Positions 1 through 7,787 are shown, numbered from the stretch's first letter. The stretch is 21,871 nt of DNA from Dyella_B sp035508595 (GCA_035508595.1 DATJMR010000225.1:1-21871), one strand, 5' to 3'. Program-made: numbers and translations. The notes: generated by a model not told the origin, from the sequence alone.

Positions 1-192
1 TCAAATCAGCAGCCATGTGATCGATGAATGATTTGGGCCGGATTGGATTTTCTTTCAAATTAAACGCGCGCAGGCCGATGACATCGAGACCCCGGCGGGC
101 GAGTGGCGATCTTGGCGTCAGCATTCATCCCCCTGTGGAGAATACAAACGATTGGTAACGCGTCGTTCCATATCAGTGCCGGTTGAAGAAAC
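1..192. other. Left edge, no supported gene
   Basis: No reading frame here shows convincing coding character on either strand. The short minus-strand frame over positions 60-257 has no recognisable protein features and overlaps the better-supported plus-strand frame that begins near 193. This stretch probably holds the upstream region of that gene. Confidence 0.4.
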
Positions 193-822
193 TTGCAAGC
201 ACCGATTCCGCTTAGTAACACGAATTTCCTTGCATGCCTTGTGCCGTACTGCGTCACCTTTCGGGATGAAGATGACGTGCCGTCACCGTATCACGCCGTT
301 CGCGGAGTCTCCCATGGCCTTGTGTGTGCGCTTGCACGGGCCGATGTCGTCATCAAGGGCATCCACGTCGAGCGGGCGAGCCGCGGCACGCGGGCACAAC
401 GCAACCTCCCGATGGTGTTTCTCAAAATTCGTGACGCAACGCACATTCTCATGATCGGCGTGGCGCGTCGCATGCTTACCCGTTCACGGGAGGCGAAATG
501 TCTTGGTTCGAGGAATGCAAAGATGGAACAGGTTGTCGAATGTCTGATTGCCGGAGGACCCCAGCACGGTTTGGTGTGCCGACAGCTTTGGGATCCGCAC
601 TATCCGGCTCCGCCCGTGATGGCCTCGGGCGACGGCGAAGTGTGCATCACCGCCGCATGCCGCCACAGCGGTACTGACGGTAACCGCTTTCTGCTGCTGC
701 ATCCGCGCGCAACCGGCGCGCAGATTGTCGCGATGATGAAGATGCTCGGCACGCACCTGTCCATGCCCACGTTTCGGCTGGTGATGGATGGCGCGTCATC
801 GGCGGAGCTTTTTGGCGATTGA
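193..822 (+). CDS. Hypothetical protein, family not recognised
   Basis: I do not recognise this protein. The frame is open for 209 codons. From about position 280 onward it shows the pattern expected of a real gene in this GC-rich genome: strong G/C bias at third positions and lower GC at second positions. The C-terminal third looks like a folded domain (LLLHPRATGAQIVAMMKMLG, then FRLVMDGASSAELFGD). No signal peptide or membrane segment is evident; several Cys and His residues are scattered through it. The start is uncertain: position 193 is a TTG, and alternatives are GTG at 241 or 277, ATG at 412 and ATG at 523. A different frame has an ATG at 498 behind a good GGGAGG site, but it closes after 59 codons and looks non-coding. 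The gene converges on the flavin monooxygenase, with only 8 bases between the stops. Confidence 0.45.
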   Translation: MQAPIPLSNTNFLACLVPYCVTFRDEDDVPSPYHAVRGVSHGLVCALARADVVIKGIHVERASRGTRAQRNLPMVFLKIRDATHILMIGVARRMLTRSREAKCLGSRNAKMEQVVECLIAGGPQHGLVCRQLWDPHYPAPPVMASGDGEVCITAACRHSGTDGNRFLLLHPRATGAQIVAMMKMLGTHLSMPTFRLVMDGASSAELFGD

Positions 823-830
823 TGTTCGCC

Positions 831-2039
831 TCAGCGCGCTTTGTGTAGCGCCGAAGCCTCCCAATCGATGCGGTAATCGTGCGACGCGCCGAACATCTTG
901 GCCGGGCTGAAAAACGTCTTTAGCGCGATCGGCATCAGAATGTGCATCAACGCTTTGCTCAACGGACCGGACGCTTTCTGGCTGTTGGCCTTGGCGGCGT
1001 TGGCCGCCACCGTTTCGACACGCTGGCGACGCAGCCGTTCATACGAGGCGAATGCCTCGCGGGGCACGGGAATATCGCGCAAGCAACGCGCCAATTGAAC
1101 GGCACTTTCTATCGCCAGCGACGCGCCCTGTCCCGAACTGGACGACGGTGCATGCACGGCATCGCCGACCAGCACCATCCGGTCGCTATACCAGTGCGGA
1201 ACGGGCGGCATCATCTCGCTGGCGCCGCTGGTCACCAGTTGATTCGGATCGGCATGCCGCAAGAAGGTCTGCGCGGGCCGATCGTCGCCGTAAAGATCGC
1301 GCAATCGGTCGAGCCACTGCGCGGCCGGCGTCTGGCGTACCTGTGCCATGGACAACGGCGTGTCGTGCGGAAGGCTGCCGAACCAGCAAATGCCTTTGTC
1401 CGGGTCCGCCCAATAACCCAGGAAGGCGTGTTTGCCGAACACAAATGTCATGGTGTCGGCAGGAACGTGCATGGTTGCGAATGGAGCGCCGCCGCCAAAC
1501 CCCAAAAAACCCGCATAGCGCGGCGAGGGCGCATGGGGATCGATCAACTCGCGCACCGTGGAACGAATGCCGTCGGCCCCGATCAGAATGTCCGCCTCGA
1601 CGCAGCTGCCGTCGGCCCATTGCGCTTGCACGCCATCGCGCGACTCGCTTGCCGCAACCAGCTGCTTGCCGTACACGAGCGGGATGCCGGCGTCTTCCAC
1701 CGCCCGTCGCAGCACGCCGTAAAGATCCGAGCGCCACACCACACGACTGGGCTGCATGCCCGGCAATCCATCAAAGCCGCTTAGCGTCTTTCCGCGACTG
1801 TTGGCGATCGTCATATGCGAAATCGGCCGGCTCACCGCCCGCAGCTGCGCATCGACGCCGATGACTTTCAGCGCGTTGAGGCCGTTGGGCGCCAGCATCA
1901 ACGCGGCGCCCACCCCGTCGGCGGCGGCGGGATGCGACTCGTAGATCGTCGAGCGGATTCCAGCCTTGGCCAGCGCCAACGCCGCGGCAGGGCCGGCGAT
2001 GCCGCCGCCGATGATCAATGCGTGTTTTACGGGTCTCAT
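831..2039 (-). CDS. FAD-dependent monooxygenase (class A, PHBH-like)
   Basis: Single-component flavoprotein hydroxylase of the p-hydroxybenzoate hydroxylase fold, expected to use FAD and NAD(P)H to oxygenate a small, often aromatic, substrate in the cytoplasm. The 402-residue product has the three class fingerprints: the GxGxxG Rossmann loop (G11-x-G13-x-x-G16), the DG motif (DILIGADGIRS, residues 150-160) and the GD motif (VLVGDAVHAP, residues 289-298) that contacts the ribityl chain. The length is normal for the family. I chose ATG 2039 because AGGA lies 8 bases upstream; ATG 2045 and 2060 are possible but have poorer spacing, and the far longer open frame upstream crosses the operator and the regulator gene. 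It is divergent from a PadR-type regulator, so it is probably the target that the regulator controls. The substrate cannot be deduced. Confidence 0.9.
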   Translation of the reverse strand: MRPVKHALIIGGGIAGPAAALALAKAGIRSTIYESHPAAADGVGAALMLAPNGLNALKVIGVDAQLRAVSRPISHMTIANSRGKTLSGFDGLPGMQPSRVVWRSDLYGVLRRAVEDAGIPLVYGKQLVAASESRDGVQAQWADGSCVEADILIGADGIRSTVRELIDPHAPSPRYAGFLGFGGGAPFATMHVPADTMTFVFGKHAFLGYWADPDKGICWFGSLPHDTPLSMAQVRQTPAAQWLDRLRDLYGDDRPAQTFLRHADPNQLVTSGASEMMPPVPHWYSDRMVLVGDAVHAPSSSSGQGASLAIESAVQLARCLRDIPVPREAFASYERLRRQRVETVAANAAKANSQKASGPLSKALMHILMPIALKTFFSPAKMFGASHDYRIDWEASALHKAR

Positions 2040-2055
2040 GTGCATGTCCTCATAC

Positions 2056-2089
2056 GTCATAATATGACTATATATAGACATATTATGAC
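2056..2089. promoter_or_regulatory. Divergent operator/promoter with perfect 11-bp inverted repeat
   Basis: The arms GTCATAATATG (2056-2066) and CATATTATGAC (2079-2089) are perfect reverse complements separated by 12 bases of almost pure A/T. The arm starts are 23 bases apart, about two helical turns, which suits a dimeric winged-helix repressor such as PadR. The site sits exactly between the divergent monooxygenase and PadR genes and is the only strongly A/T-rich segment nearby. TATTAT- and TATAAT-like hexamers on both strands could serve as -10 elements. Binding is inferred, not shown. Confidence 0.6.
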
Positions 2090-2132
2090 TAGCGATGCAA
2101 GATCCTCTGCGAACCGGCATCAGGACGCGCAT

Positions 2133-2756
2133 GTGAAACCCCGCCCACGACAACGATCGCCCCTGGCGATGGTGATTCTTTCCTTCGTGCTGGAAGCTCC
2201 TTCGCACGCCTATCGCATGCATGAGCTGATCAAGCAGCGCGGCAAGGACAAAGTGGTCAACGTCGCGCAGCGCAACAGCGTGTATCAGACGATCGCCCAG
2301 CTGCAGGCGGCGGAGCTCATCCGTGTGCGAGAAACGCAACAGGACGAAGGGCGCCCCGAACGCGTGGTCTACGACATCACCCCGCTGGGCAAAAAAACCT
2401 TTTACGCATGGTTGGAAGGCATGCTCGGCGAGCCGCGCCGCGAGTTCAACGAATTTCCGGCGGCACTGGCTACGGTGATGGCGCTTTCGCCGGACGTGGT
2501 GCTGGAGCAATTGCAACGGCGTTCGGAAATCCTCAAACGGCAATGGGCCGAATCCTCATCCACCACCAAGAAGTGGCTAGGCAAGGGCCTGCCGCGGCTG
2601 TGCATGCTGGACGACGAATACAAGCAGGTTTTGCTCAAGGCCGAAATCAAATGGCTGGCCGGTTTGATGGCAGAACTTGAGTCGGGCGAGATGACATGGA
2701 ACGAGAAATGGCTGCGCCAACTCGCGGCGCAGTTCGAGCCCGGCGCGTCGGATTGA
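2133..2756 (+). CDS. PadR-family winged-helix transcriptional regulator
   Basis: Predicted 207-residue regulator. The N-terminal winged-helix domain (about residues 8-90) carries typical PadR text: LAMVILSFVLEAPSHAYRMH for the first helices, NVAQRNSVYQTIAQLQAAEL for the recognition region, then the wing GRPERVVYDITPLGKK. The C-terminal half is helical and charged, as in PadR proteins that dimerise through a coiled coil and bind small molecules. I chose GTG 2133 because AGGA lies 7 bases upstream. The first in-frame ATG (2085) lies inside the right arm of the inverted repeat, so starting there would put the operator across the start codon. It is transcribed divergently from the flavin monooxygenase and probably represses that gene and itself. 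The inducer is unknown. Confidence 0.9.
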   Translation: MKPRPRQRSPLAMVILSFVLEAPSHAYRMHELIKQRGKDKVVNVAQRNSVYQTIAQLQAAELIRVRETQQDEGRPERVVYDITPLGKKTFYAWLEGMLGEPRREFNEFPAALATVMALSPDVVLEQLQRRSEILKRQWAESSSTTKKWLGKGLPRLCMLDDEYKQVLLKAEIKWLAGLMAELESGEMTWNEKWLRQLAAQFEPGASD

Positions 2757-2898
2757 TGCGCGTGCGCGGCCGCGCGATCGCGCGGAATCGCGATGCGGCG
2801 CGGAGCGTGAACCCGCGTCGGCCCTATGCCCTTAGTCATGGTTTCTCTAGGCGGCCGACTGGCGGACACTCGGGGAACGACTCGTAGGGGATCAAAAC

Positions 2899-4908
2899 AT
2901 GCGCCGTACTCAGCTGGCTTCCGCCTTCGCCGGAGCGTTGGCTTCGTTTGGACTGTCGCTGCTCGTGACCCATCCTGCCGCCGCCCAGCAGAGGCCCGAT
3001 CCGCAGGCGGAACTCATCGCCAAACGCAACGCCACCGAGAAAGAGCTCGAACAGGTGGCGGTTATCGATCGCAAGGTGATGATCAAGATGCGCGACGGCA
3101 AGCTGATGGCGGCGGACATCTACCGCCCCCAAGGCGCCGGCAAAGTGCCGATCATCTTTTCGCGCACACCCTACAACTTCAATTTCTGGGACGTGAAACT
3201 CGGCGCGCCGCGCGACATGACGCGCGAGCTCGACGCGGTCAAGCGCGGTTATGCGTATGTCGAGGTCCAGGAGCGCGGACATTTCTTCTCGCAGGGCAAC
3301 TACGACATTCTCGGCATGCCGCTCAGCGACGGCACCGACGAACTGAAATGGATGTCCTCGCAGCCCTGGTCCAACGGCAAAGTCGGCACCACCGGTTGTT
3401 CCTCGACGGCGGAATGGCAGTTGGCGGTGGTCGCGCAGAACGATCCGTCGCTGGCCACCTTCAACGTGCAAGGCTTCGGTGCCGGCGTCGGCCATGTCGG
3501 TCCGTACTACGAGCAAGGCAACTGGTACCGCGGCGGCGCGGTGCAGATGCTGTTTATTTCCTGGATCTACGACTACGGCATCCAGAACCAGGTGCGACCG
3601 ATGTTTCCGTCGAGCACGACGCAAGAGGAGTTGATCAACGCCTCGCACTTCTTCGACCTGGCGCCGCAGATGCCGCCGGTGGATTGGAACAAAGCGTTCT
3701 GGCATTTGCCCGAAAAAGACATGATCAAAGCTGTCGGCGGCCCGCCGGGCATCTTCGAGACGCATATGCCGGTGGCGACCGGCGGCGACATGATTGCGCG
3801 CGCGCCGAACGATCCGGCCTGGTACAAGGGCGGCCTGTGGCACGAGAACATGAAAATCAACAAGCCCGGCTTGTGGTTCATGAGCTGGTTCGACGTGTCG
3901 GTATCGCCCAACCTGGCCGCGTACAACGAGGTTCGCCGTACCGCGCCCAAAGCCGTCGCGGATCAGCAATACGCGATCATCGCACCGGTGCTGCATTGCG
4001 CGTATACACGCGCCACCGAACACACCATGGTCGGCGATCTGGACATGGGCGATGCGCGTTTCAATTACAACGATCTCGTCTTCGGCTGGTTCGACCACTA
4101 TCTCAAAGGCCAGGACAGCCCCGTTCTGGATAAGCAGCCCAAGGTCATGTACTACCTGATGGGCGCCAATCGCTGGAAGAACGCCGACACCTGGCCGCCG
4201 GCCGGCGCGACCACGCAGGATCTCTACTTCACCAGCGAAGGACAGGCCAACACGCTTTACGGCAACGGCAAGCTTGTCGCCGCCGCGCCCGAGGCAGATC
4301 ACCCCGATCAGTTCGTTTACGACCCGGCCAATCCGGTGCCTACCTTTGGCGGTGGCGGTTGCTGCCAGGGCACGGCGGTGAAATTCGGTTCCTACGACCA
4401 GCGTCCGCAGGAAACGCGCAACGACATCCTGGTTTACGACTCCGAACCGTTTAAGCAAGGCACGGAAGTCAGCGGACCGATCACGGTCACGTTGTATGTC
4501 TCCTCAAGCGCGAAAGACACCGACTTCACCTTCAAGGTGATCGACGTGTATCCCGACGGGCGCGCGTTCAACATCACCGAAAACATTCAGCGCATGCGCT
4601 ACCGCAACGGCTACGACAAGCCGTTGGCGTGGATGTCGCCGGGTCAGATCTACAAAGTCACCTTCCAGCCGATCGATACCAGCTACTACTTCAAACCCGG
4701 CCACAAGCTGCGCGTGGATGTGTCCAGCAGCAACTTCCCGCGCTTCGACCGCAACCTCAACACGGGCGGCAACAACTACGACGAAGACCACGGCGTGATC
4801 GCGCACAACGTGATTCACCACGACAGCCAGCATCCGTCCAAGATCACCATCACGGTGGTGCCCAATACCGATTCGATGGGTGATGAGAAAACGGACAAAG
4901 CCCATTAA
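2899..4908 (+). CDS. Secreted CocE/NonD-family hydrolase (peptidase S15 type)
   Basis: Predicted exported serine hydrolase of the X-Pro dipeptidyl-peptidase / cocaine esterase / alpha-amino-acid ester hydrolase superfamily, 669 residues. It begins with a Sec signal peptide (charged MRR, hydrophobic core, AAAQ cleavage near residue 30). The alpha/beta-hydrolase domain supplies a plausible triad: Ser168 (GCSSTA), Asp332 (SWFDVS) and His366 (VLHCAY). Tyr92 in RTPY matches the oxyanion-hole tyrosine of CocE. The C-terminal part (from about residue 495) is the jelly-roll X-Pro DPP C domain with the hallmark PGHKLRVDVSSSNFPRFDRN. The nucleophile elbow is unusual: the family normally has GxSYxG. The start ATG has AGGGG 8 bases upstream. 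The gene stands alone, 142 bases after the PadR gene, with a stem-loop right after its stop. Substrate unknown; peptide, amide or ester cleavage in the periplasm or outside is likely. Confidence 0.88.
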   Translation: MRRTQLASAFAGALASFGLSLLVTHPAAAQQRPDPQAELIAKRNATEKELEQVAVIDRKVMIKMRDGKLMAADIYRPQGAGKVPIIFSRTPYNFNFWDVKLGAPRDMTRELDAVKRGYAYVEVQERGHFFSQGNYDILGMPLSDGTDELKWMSSQPWSNGKVGTTGCSSTAEWQLAVVAQNDPSLATFNVQGFGAGVGHVGPYYEQGNWYRGGAVQMLFISWIYDYGIQNQVRPMFPSSTTQEELINASHFFDLAPQMPPVDWNKAFWHLPEKDMIKAVGGPPGIFETHMPVATGGDMIARAPNDPAWYKGGLWHENMKINKPGLWFMSWFDVSVSPNLAAYNEVRRTAPKAVADQQYAIIAPVLHCAYTRATEHTMVGDLDMGDARFNYNDLVFGWFDHYLKGQDSPVLDKQPKVMYYLMGANRWKNADTWPPAGATTQDLYFTSEGQANTLYGNGKLVAAAPEADHPDQFVYDPANPVPTFGGGGCCQGTAVKFGSYDQRPQETRNDILVYDSEPFKQGTEVSGPITVTLYVSSSAKDTDFTFKVIDVYPDGRAFNITENIQRMRYRNGYDKPLAWMSPGQIYKVTFQPIDTSYYFKPGHKLRVDVSSSNFPRFDRNLNTGGNNYDEDHGVIAHNVIHHDSQHPSKITITVVPNTDSMGDEKTDKAH

Positions 4909-4926
4909 GTCGGCTTGATACGATCT

Positions 4927-4966
4927 GGGGCGAAGGCGATGGATGCGGTTGAATAGCCTTCGCCCC
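4927..4966 (+). terminator. Stem-loop terminator after the CocE-type hydrolase
   Basis: Perfect 11-bp stem GGGGCGAAGGC (4927-4937) with GCCTTCGCCCC (4956-4966) around an 18-base loop, starting 19 bases after the hydrolase stop codon. There is no clear U tract, so it may act as a weak or Rho-assisted terminator or as a 3' end stabiliser. Confidence 0.55.
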
Positions 4967-5241
4967 CATGTTTGAAGCCCGAGGGCGTATCTGTTCGATA
5001 CCGAACACCTTGCGCTGGATGAAAGACGGCTGAGGCCGCCTGCCCCAGTTTGAATTTTTCGACTGAATTCCCGAAGCGAACGCAAGCCCGGCGTGAGCCA
5101 ACGATTGGCGTCGCGAAGTGTGACAATTTCGCGTAAACGCATTTTCTTCGCGACACATGTCTCCGATTGAGAACTCTTCCCTCATCGGCCATTGTCATAT
5201 AGTCATACTAAATCTATATTTATTCGTTGAGGATACGCACT

Positions 5242-5264
5242 GGCTGCTGACGCGCAGCCTTTTT
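5242..5264 (+). terminator. Intrinsic terminator upstream of the RcsB-like gene
   Basis: A 6-bp GC-rich stem GGCTGC (5242-5247) / GCAGCC (5254-5259) with a 6-base loop is followed at once by five T residues. This is a canonical Rho-independent arrangement on the plus strand. It lies 334 bases after the hydrolase stop and about 20-50 bases after an A/T-rich block, so it could end read-through from the hydrolase, a short RNA, or act as an attenuator. Confidence 0.6.
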
Positions 5265-5312
5265 AGACGTGAATAAATGTAGGAGCGGTACGTTGCGCAC
5301 TCTTTTTTGAGA

Positions 5313-5339
5313 CGAACAAGGCACGCCTTGCCTTGTTCG
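5313..5339 (+). repeat. Perfect 10-bp hairpin in the leader
   Basis: CGAACAAGGC (5313-5322) pairs with GCCTTGTTCG (5330-5339) around a 7-base loop, about 90 bases before the response-regulator start. There is no T tract after it, so it is not an intrinsic terminator on the plus strand. It may be an RNA structure or a protein-binding palindrome. Confidence 0.5.
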
Positions 5340-5431
5340 CAGGCGTGCGCGACGGACCGAGCGGACACGCGGGCCCTGTTGCTTGGCGTGTCCCAGCGAG
5401 GGAGCGACATGTATGGCGACTGGAAAATGGC

Positions 5432-6082
5432 GTGCGGATTGTCATTGCGGACAACTACGAAGTAGTGCGCATCGGTTTGCGCGCGGTGTTGCGCGGAGAC
5501 GAGGGCTTTGAGGTCGTCGGCGAAGCTTCCAGCGGAAGCGAGCTTCTCAAGGTGCTTGCCCTTACCCGTTGCGACACCGCCATCGTCGACTTCCAAATGC
5601 CAGAAGACGAGGCGGGCATGGACGGCGTGGTGTTGTTGCGCGAACTGCGCCGCCGCCACCCAGCGTTGCGCATTGTGGTGCTGACGGTGCTGCGCAATGT
5701 CGCCATCTTTCGCATCATGTACCGGGAAGGTGCACATGCGGTGGTGGAAAAAACGGCCGTAGAGGAGATGCTCGCCGCTTTAAAGGCGGTTCGAGCCGGC
5801 CGCACTTTCTTAAGCAAGTTCTTTCGCGATCAGCTCATGAGCCACAGCAAGTCCGTTACTGACGTGAGAACGGCGAGTGGCACGCACGTTCAAGCCTTGT
5901 CCGCGCGGGAAGCGGAAGTCGTACGCCTGCTCGCGCAGGGTTTGACGGTCTCCGAAGTGGCGCGGGTTACCCATCGCAGCGTCAAGACCATCAGTTTGCA
6001 GAAGCATAGTGCGATGGCCAAGCTCGGCATTGCCAACGATCAGCAATTATTCGATTACGTACGCACGAGTGGGCTGCTGTAA
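5432..6082 (+). CDS. RcsB-like LuxR-family response regulator
   Basis: Two-domain response regulator of 216 residues. The receiver has the phospho-acceptor Asp53 (IVDFQMP), Thr85 (VLTVLR) and Lys107 (VVEKTA). The acidic pair that binds magnesium reads Asp7-Asn8 (IADNYEV) instead of the usual Asp-Asp. The C-terminal LuxR helix-turn-helix (about residues 154-205) reads LSAREAEVVRLLAQGLTVSE, with RSVKTISLQKHSAMAKLG, a text close to enterobacterial RcsB. No sensor kinase or phosphotransfer partner is adjacent, so it is an orphan regulator here. The GTG start is the first credible one at the receiver; SD support is weak, and a better SD precedes an out-of-frame ATG at 5409. Its position before the adhesin locus makes envelope or adhesion control an attractive, unproven role. 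Confidence 0.87.
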   Translation: MRIVIADNYEVVRIGLRAVLRGDEGFEVVGEASSGSELLKVLALTRCDTAIVDFQMPEDEAGMDGVVLLRELRRRHPALRIVVLTVLRNVAIFRIMYREGAHAVVEKTAVEEMLAALKAVRAGRTFLSKFFRDQLMSHSKSVTDVRTASGTHVQALSAREAEVVRLLAQGLTVSEVARVTHRSVKTISLQKHSAMAKLGIANDQQLFDYVRTSGLL

Positions 6083-6545
6083 GCACGCGGTTGTGCACAT
6101 TTCCTTGACGCACTTTAAGAATGTTCTTATTCAGCTTGGTGATGCTTCTGAATAGGCTCTGTGCAAAGTCCGTGTTTTTGACTTGCGTTTCGCGCGCAAC
6201 GGTGGTCGTGAGCGCTTGAGCTCCCGATGCCGCGCTCGAAGCAAATGGGTGCTGCCACGGATAGGGGCACCCGCCATGCCGCGCCATGCGCGGATGATCT
6301 GAGCCAGGGGGCAGGTTGTGATGATTCCTCATTCGCGTTGTCAGCGTCGCATGTGGGCCGACGCGCCTATCGATCGCGTCGATGTTGTCAGGAAACCGCC
6401 GCTGTCGGTGGATATCGGTCGCTTATAGCGTTGCGTTCGCCCTAGAGCGGATACGCGATCTCCCCACCTATTTTGATCGCATCTTCCGCTTCACTCACAT
6501 CGATCTCCATACACGCAAATCGATTTAGCACGCAGGCAGGCGGAG
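6083..6545. other. Intergenic region before the AraC-type gene
   Basis: No protein-coding frame here is convincing. A TTGACG hexamer at about 6107 with TATTCA 17 bases downstream is a weak sigma-70-like pair. Short inverted repeats occur (for example GGGTGC/GCACCC around 6249-6274) but none is followed by a T tract. It probably carries the promoter for the AraC-type regulator. Confidence 0.4.
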
Positions 6546-7571
6546 ATGCCTCGCCGCGTTGAGGGTTCGTGTGTTATGCGACGGACGGAAACTAGATCAA
6601 TGCCCCCAGCCCTGGACCATCCGTCCATGCTATGGCCCGGCCTGGATGCCATGAATCGGCTGCTCGACCATTGCAGGTTCGAAATGGTTGCGCTCAGGGA
6701 AGGTGGGCTGCGCGGCGTGTTGGGTAGCCGTCTGCGCGCCAATGCATCGCTTTGCAGCTTTGTCTTCGATTTTCCATGCCACGGACGCTTTCTCGTTCCG
6801 GCCGGCTACTACCTGTTTTGCCAGGTCCACCAGACCCATGCGGAAAGCTGGTGTTCCGGCATGCCGTTGCGTTCGGGGGCGGCCTTGGTCGTATTGCCTG
6901 GCAGCGCTTGCGAGTTAATGCTCAACGCGCACTCATCGGTCAGTGTGCTGTTGGCTCCTTTGCACGAGAGCGCCAGGCGAGCTATCGAAAGAAACACACC
7001 CTCCATCGATTTGGCCGGGCGAAAATTTTCGATATTCGACCCGGACAGTCTTGCCGGAACCGCGCTGCAGTTTCGATTCGAATCGGCGTTCCACGCTTTG
7101 ATCAGTACGCGGCGCCGCGATGATAGCGGTATCGACAAGGTGCTCGATGCCTTGCTCGATCCCCATCTGCTGGATGACTGGATAGTTCACCCGCACGTTC
7201 CGTTGTCTTACTCCGGCGGTTATCACGTGCATTACCGATCGTTCCGGCGCGCGGTTGAATTTATGCGCGCAAATCTGCATCGCGACATCTATCTCGACGA
7301 GCTGTCGCGCGCGGCCGGCATGAGCGAACGCGGACTGCGCTACGCCTTTGCCGAACTGCTAGGGGTCTCGCCCACGCGCTATCTCGCTTTGCTCCGGCTG
7401 CATGAAGCCAGTCGCCAGCTTTCGGCCAACGGTGCTGGCCGCGTCTCGGTAAAGTCGGTGGCGATAAATTGCGGCTGGTGGGATCTATCGCGTTTCGCGG
7501 CCAATTACCGGCGAGCATTCGACGAGCATCCAAGGGACACGTTGATGCGCGCTTGCCTTGCCGCATCCTGA
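6546..7571 (+). CDS. AraC-family transcriptional regulator
   Basis: Predicted 341-residue regulator with the C-terminal double helix-turn-helix of the AraC/XylS family (about residues 240-335). The first HTH is DIYLDELSRAAGMSERGLRY followed by AFAELLGVSPTRYL. The second is VKSVAINCGWWDLSRFAANY, then RRAFDEHPRDTL, matching the family signature. The N-terminal about 220 residues are a cupin-like sensing region of unknown ligand. ATG 6546 has AGG 5 bases upstream; ATG 6576 (AGGG 10 bases upstream) is an equally reasonable start and would shorten the protein by 10 residues. The gene precedes, in the same direction, three direct repeats and the adhesin operon, which makes it a good candidate regulator of that operon. 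Confidence 0.88.
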   Translation: MPRRVEGSCVMRRTETRSMPPALDHPSMLWPGLDAMNRLLDHCRFEMVALREGGLRGVLGSRLRANASLCSFVFDFPCHGRFLVPAGYYLFCQVHQTHAESWCSGMPLRSGAALVVLPGSACELMLNAHSSVSVLLAPLHESARRAIERNTPSIDLAGRKFSIFDPDSLAGTALQFRFESAFHALISTRRRDDSGIDKVLDALLDPHLLDDWIVHPHVPLSYSGGYHVHYRSFRRAVEFMRANLHRDIYLDELSRAAGMSERGLRYAFAELLGVSPTRYLALLRLHEASRQLSANGAGRVSVKSVAINCGWWDLSRFAANYRRAFDEHPRDTLMRACLAAS

Positions 7572-7710
7572 CGCGACCGACATCACCGGGTCGATCTCCA
7601 CGTCGCGCCACACGCGCGGCGTTTCTTTTTGCGCAATCGCTTTTTGATCGCTGACATCGGCAAGTACGCAGCGGGTGATGGTGAACGGAGAATGTGCGCG
7701 CCGTCTCGTC

Positions 7711-7764
7711 TTGCCGAATTTGCATAGCCATTGCCGAATTTGCTGGACGTCCTTGCCGAATTTG
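7711..7764. promoter_or_regulatory. Three 12-bp direct repeats, candidate AraC-type operator
   Basis: The sequence TTGCCGAATTTG occurs identically at 7711-7722, 7731-7742 and 7753-7764, with start-to-start spacings of 20 and 22 bases, about two helical turns each. Direct repeats on one face of the helix are the typical target layout of AraC-family proteins. They lie 140 bases after the AraC-type gene and 433 bases before the adhesin start codon. Which protein binds is inference. Confidence 0.6.
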
Positions 7765-7787
7765 TGCATTGCCGCGCGCATGCATTC

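Larger units (their letters stand above)
4909..5431. other. Long intergenic region / leader of the RcsB-like gene
   Basis: No gene is supported in these 523 bases; the minus-strand frames here are low-complexity shadows. It contains the hydrolase stem-loop (4927-4966), an A/T-rich block at about 5190-5225 that could hold a promoter, an intrinsic terminator (5242-5264), a strong hairpin (5313-5339) and a short 18-codon frame (5409-5465) overlapping the start of the response regulator. Confidence 0.5.

Noticed and set aside
498..677. 59-codon ORF with a strong GGGAGG site
   Set aside because: Its codon pattern and composition are not coding-like, whereas the overlapping frame ending at 822 shows good third-position bias.
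2040..2543. Long N-terminal extension of the flavin monooxygenase frame
   Set aside because: It runs through the palindromic operator and antisense to the PadR gene; the Rossmann motif begins properly from ATG 2039.
2836..4458. 540-codon minus-strand frame
   Set aside because: It lies wholly antisense to the clearly recognisable CocE-type hydrolase and has no family features; a typical GC-rich shadow.
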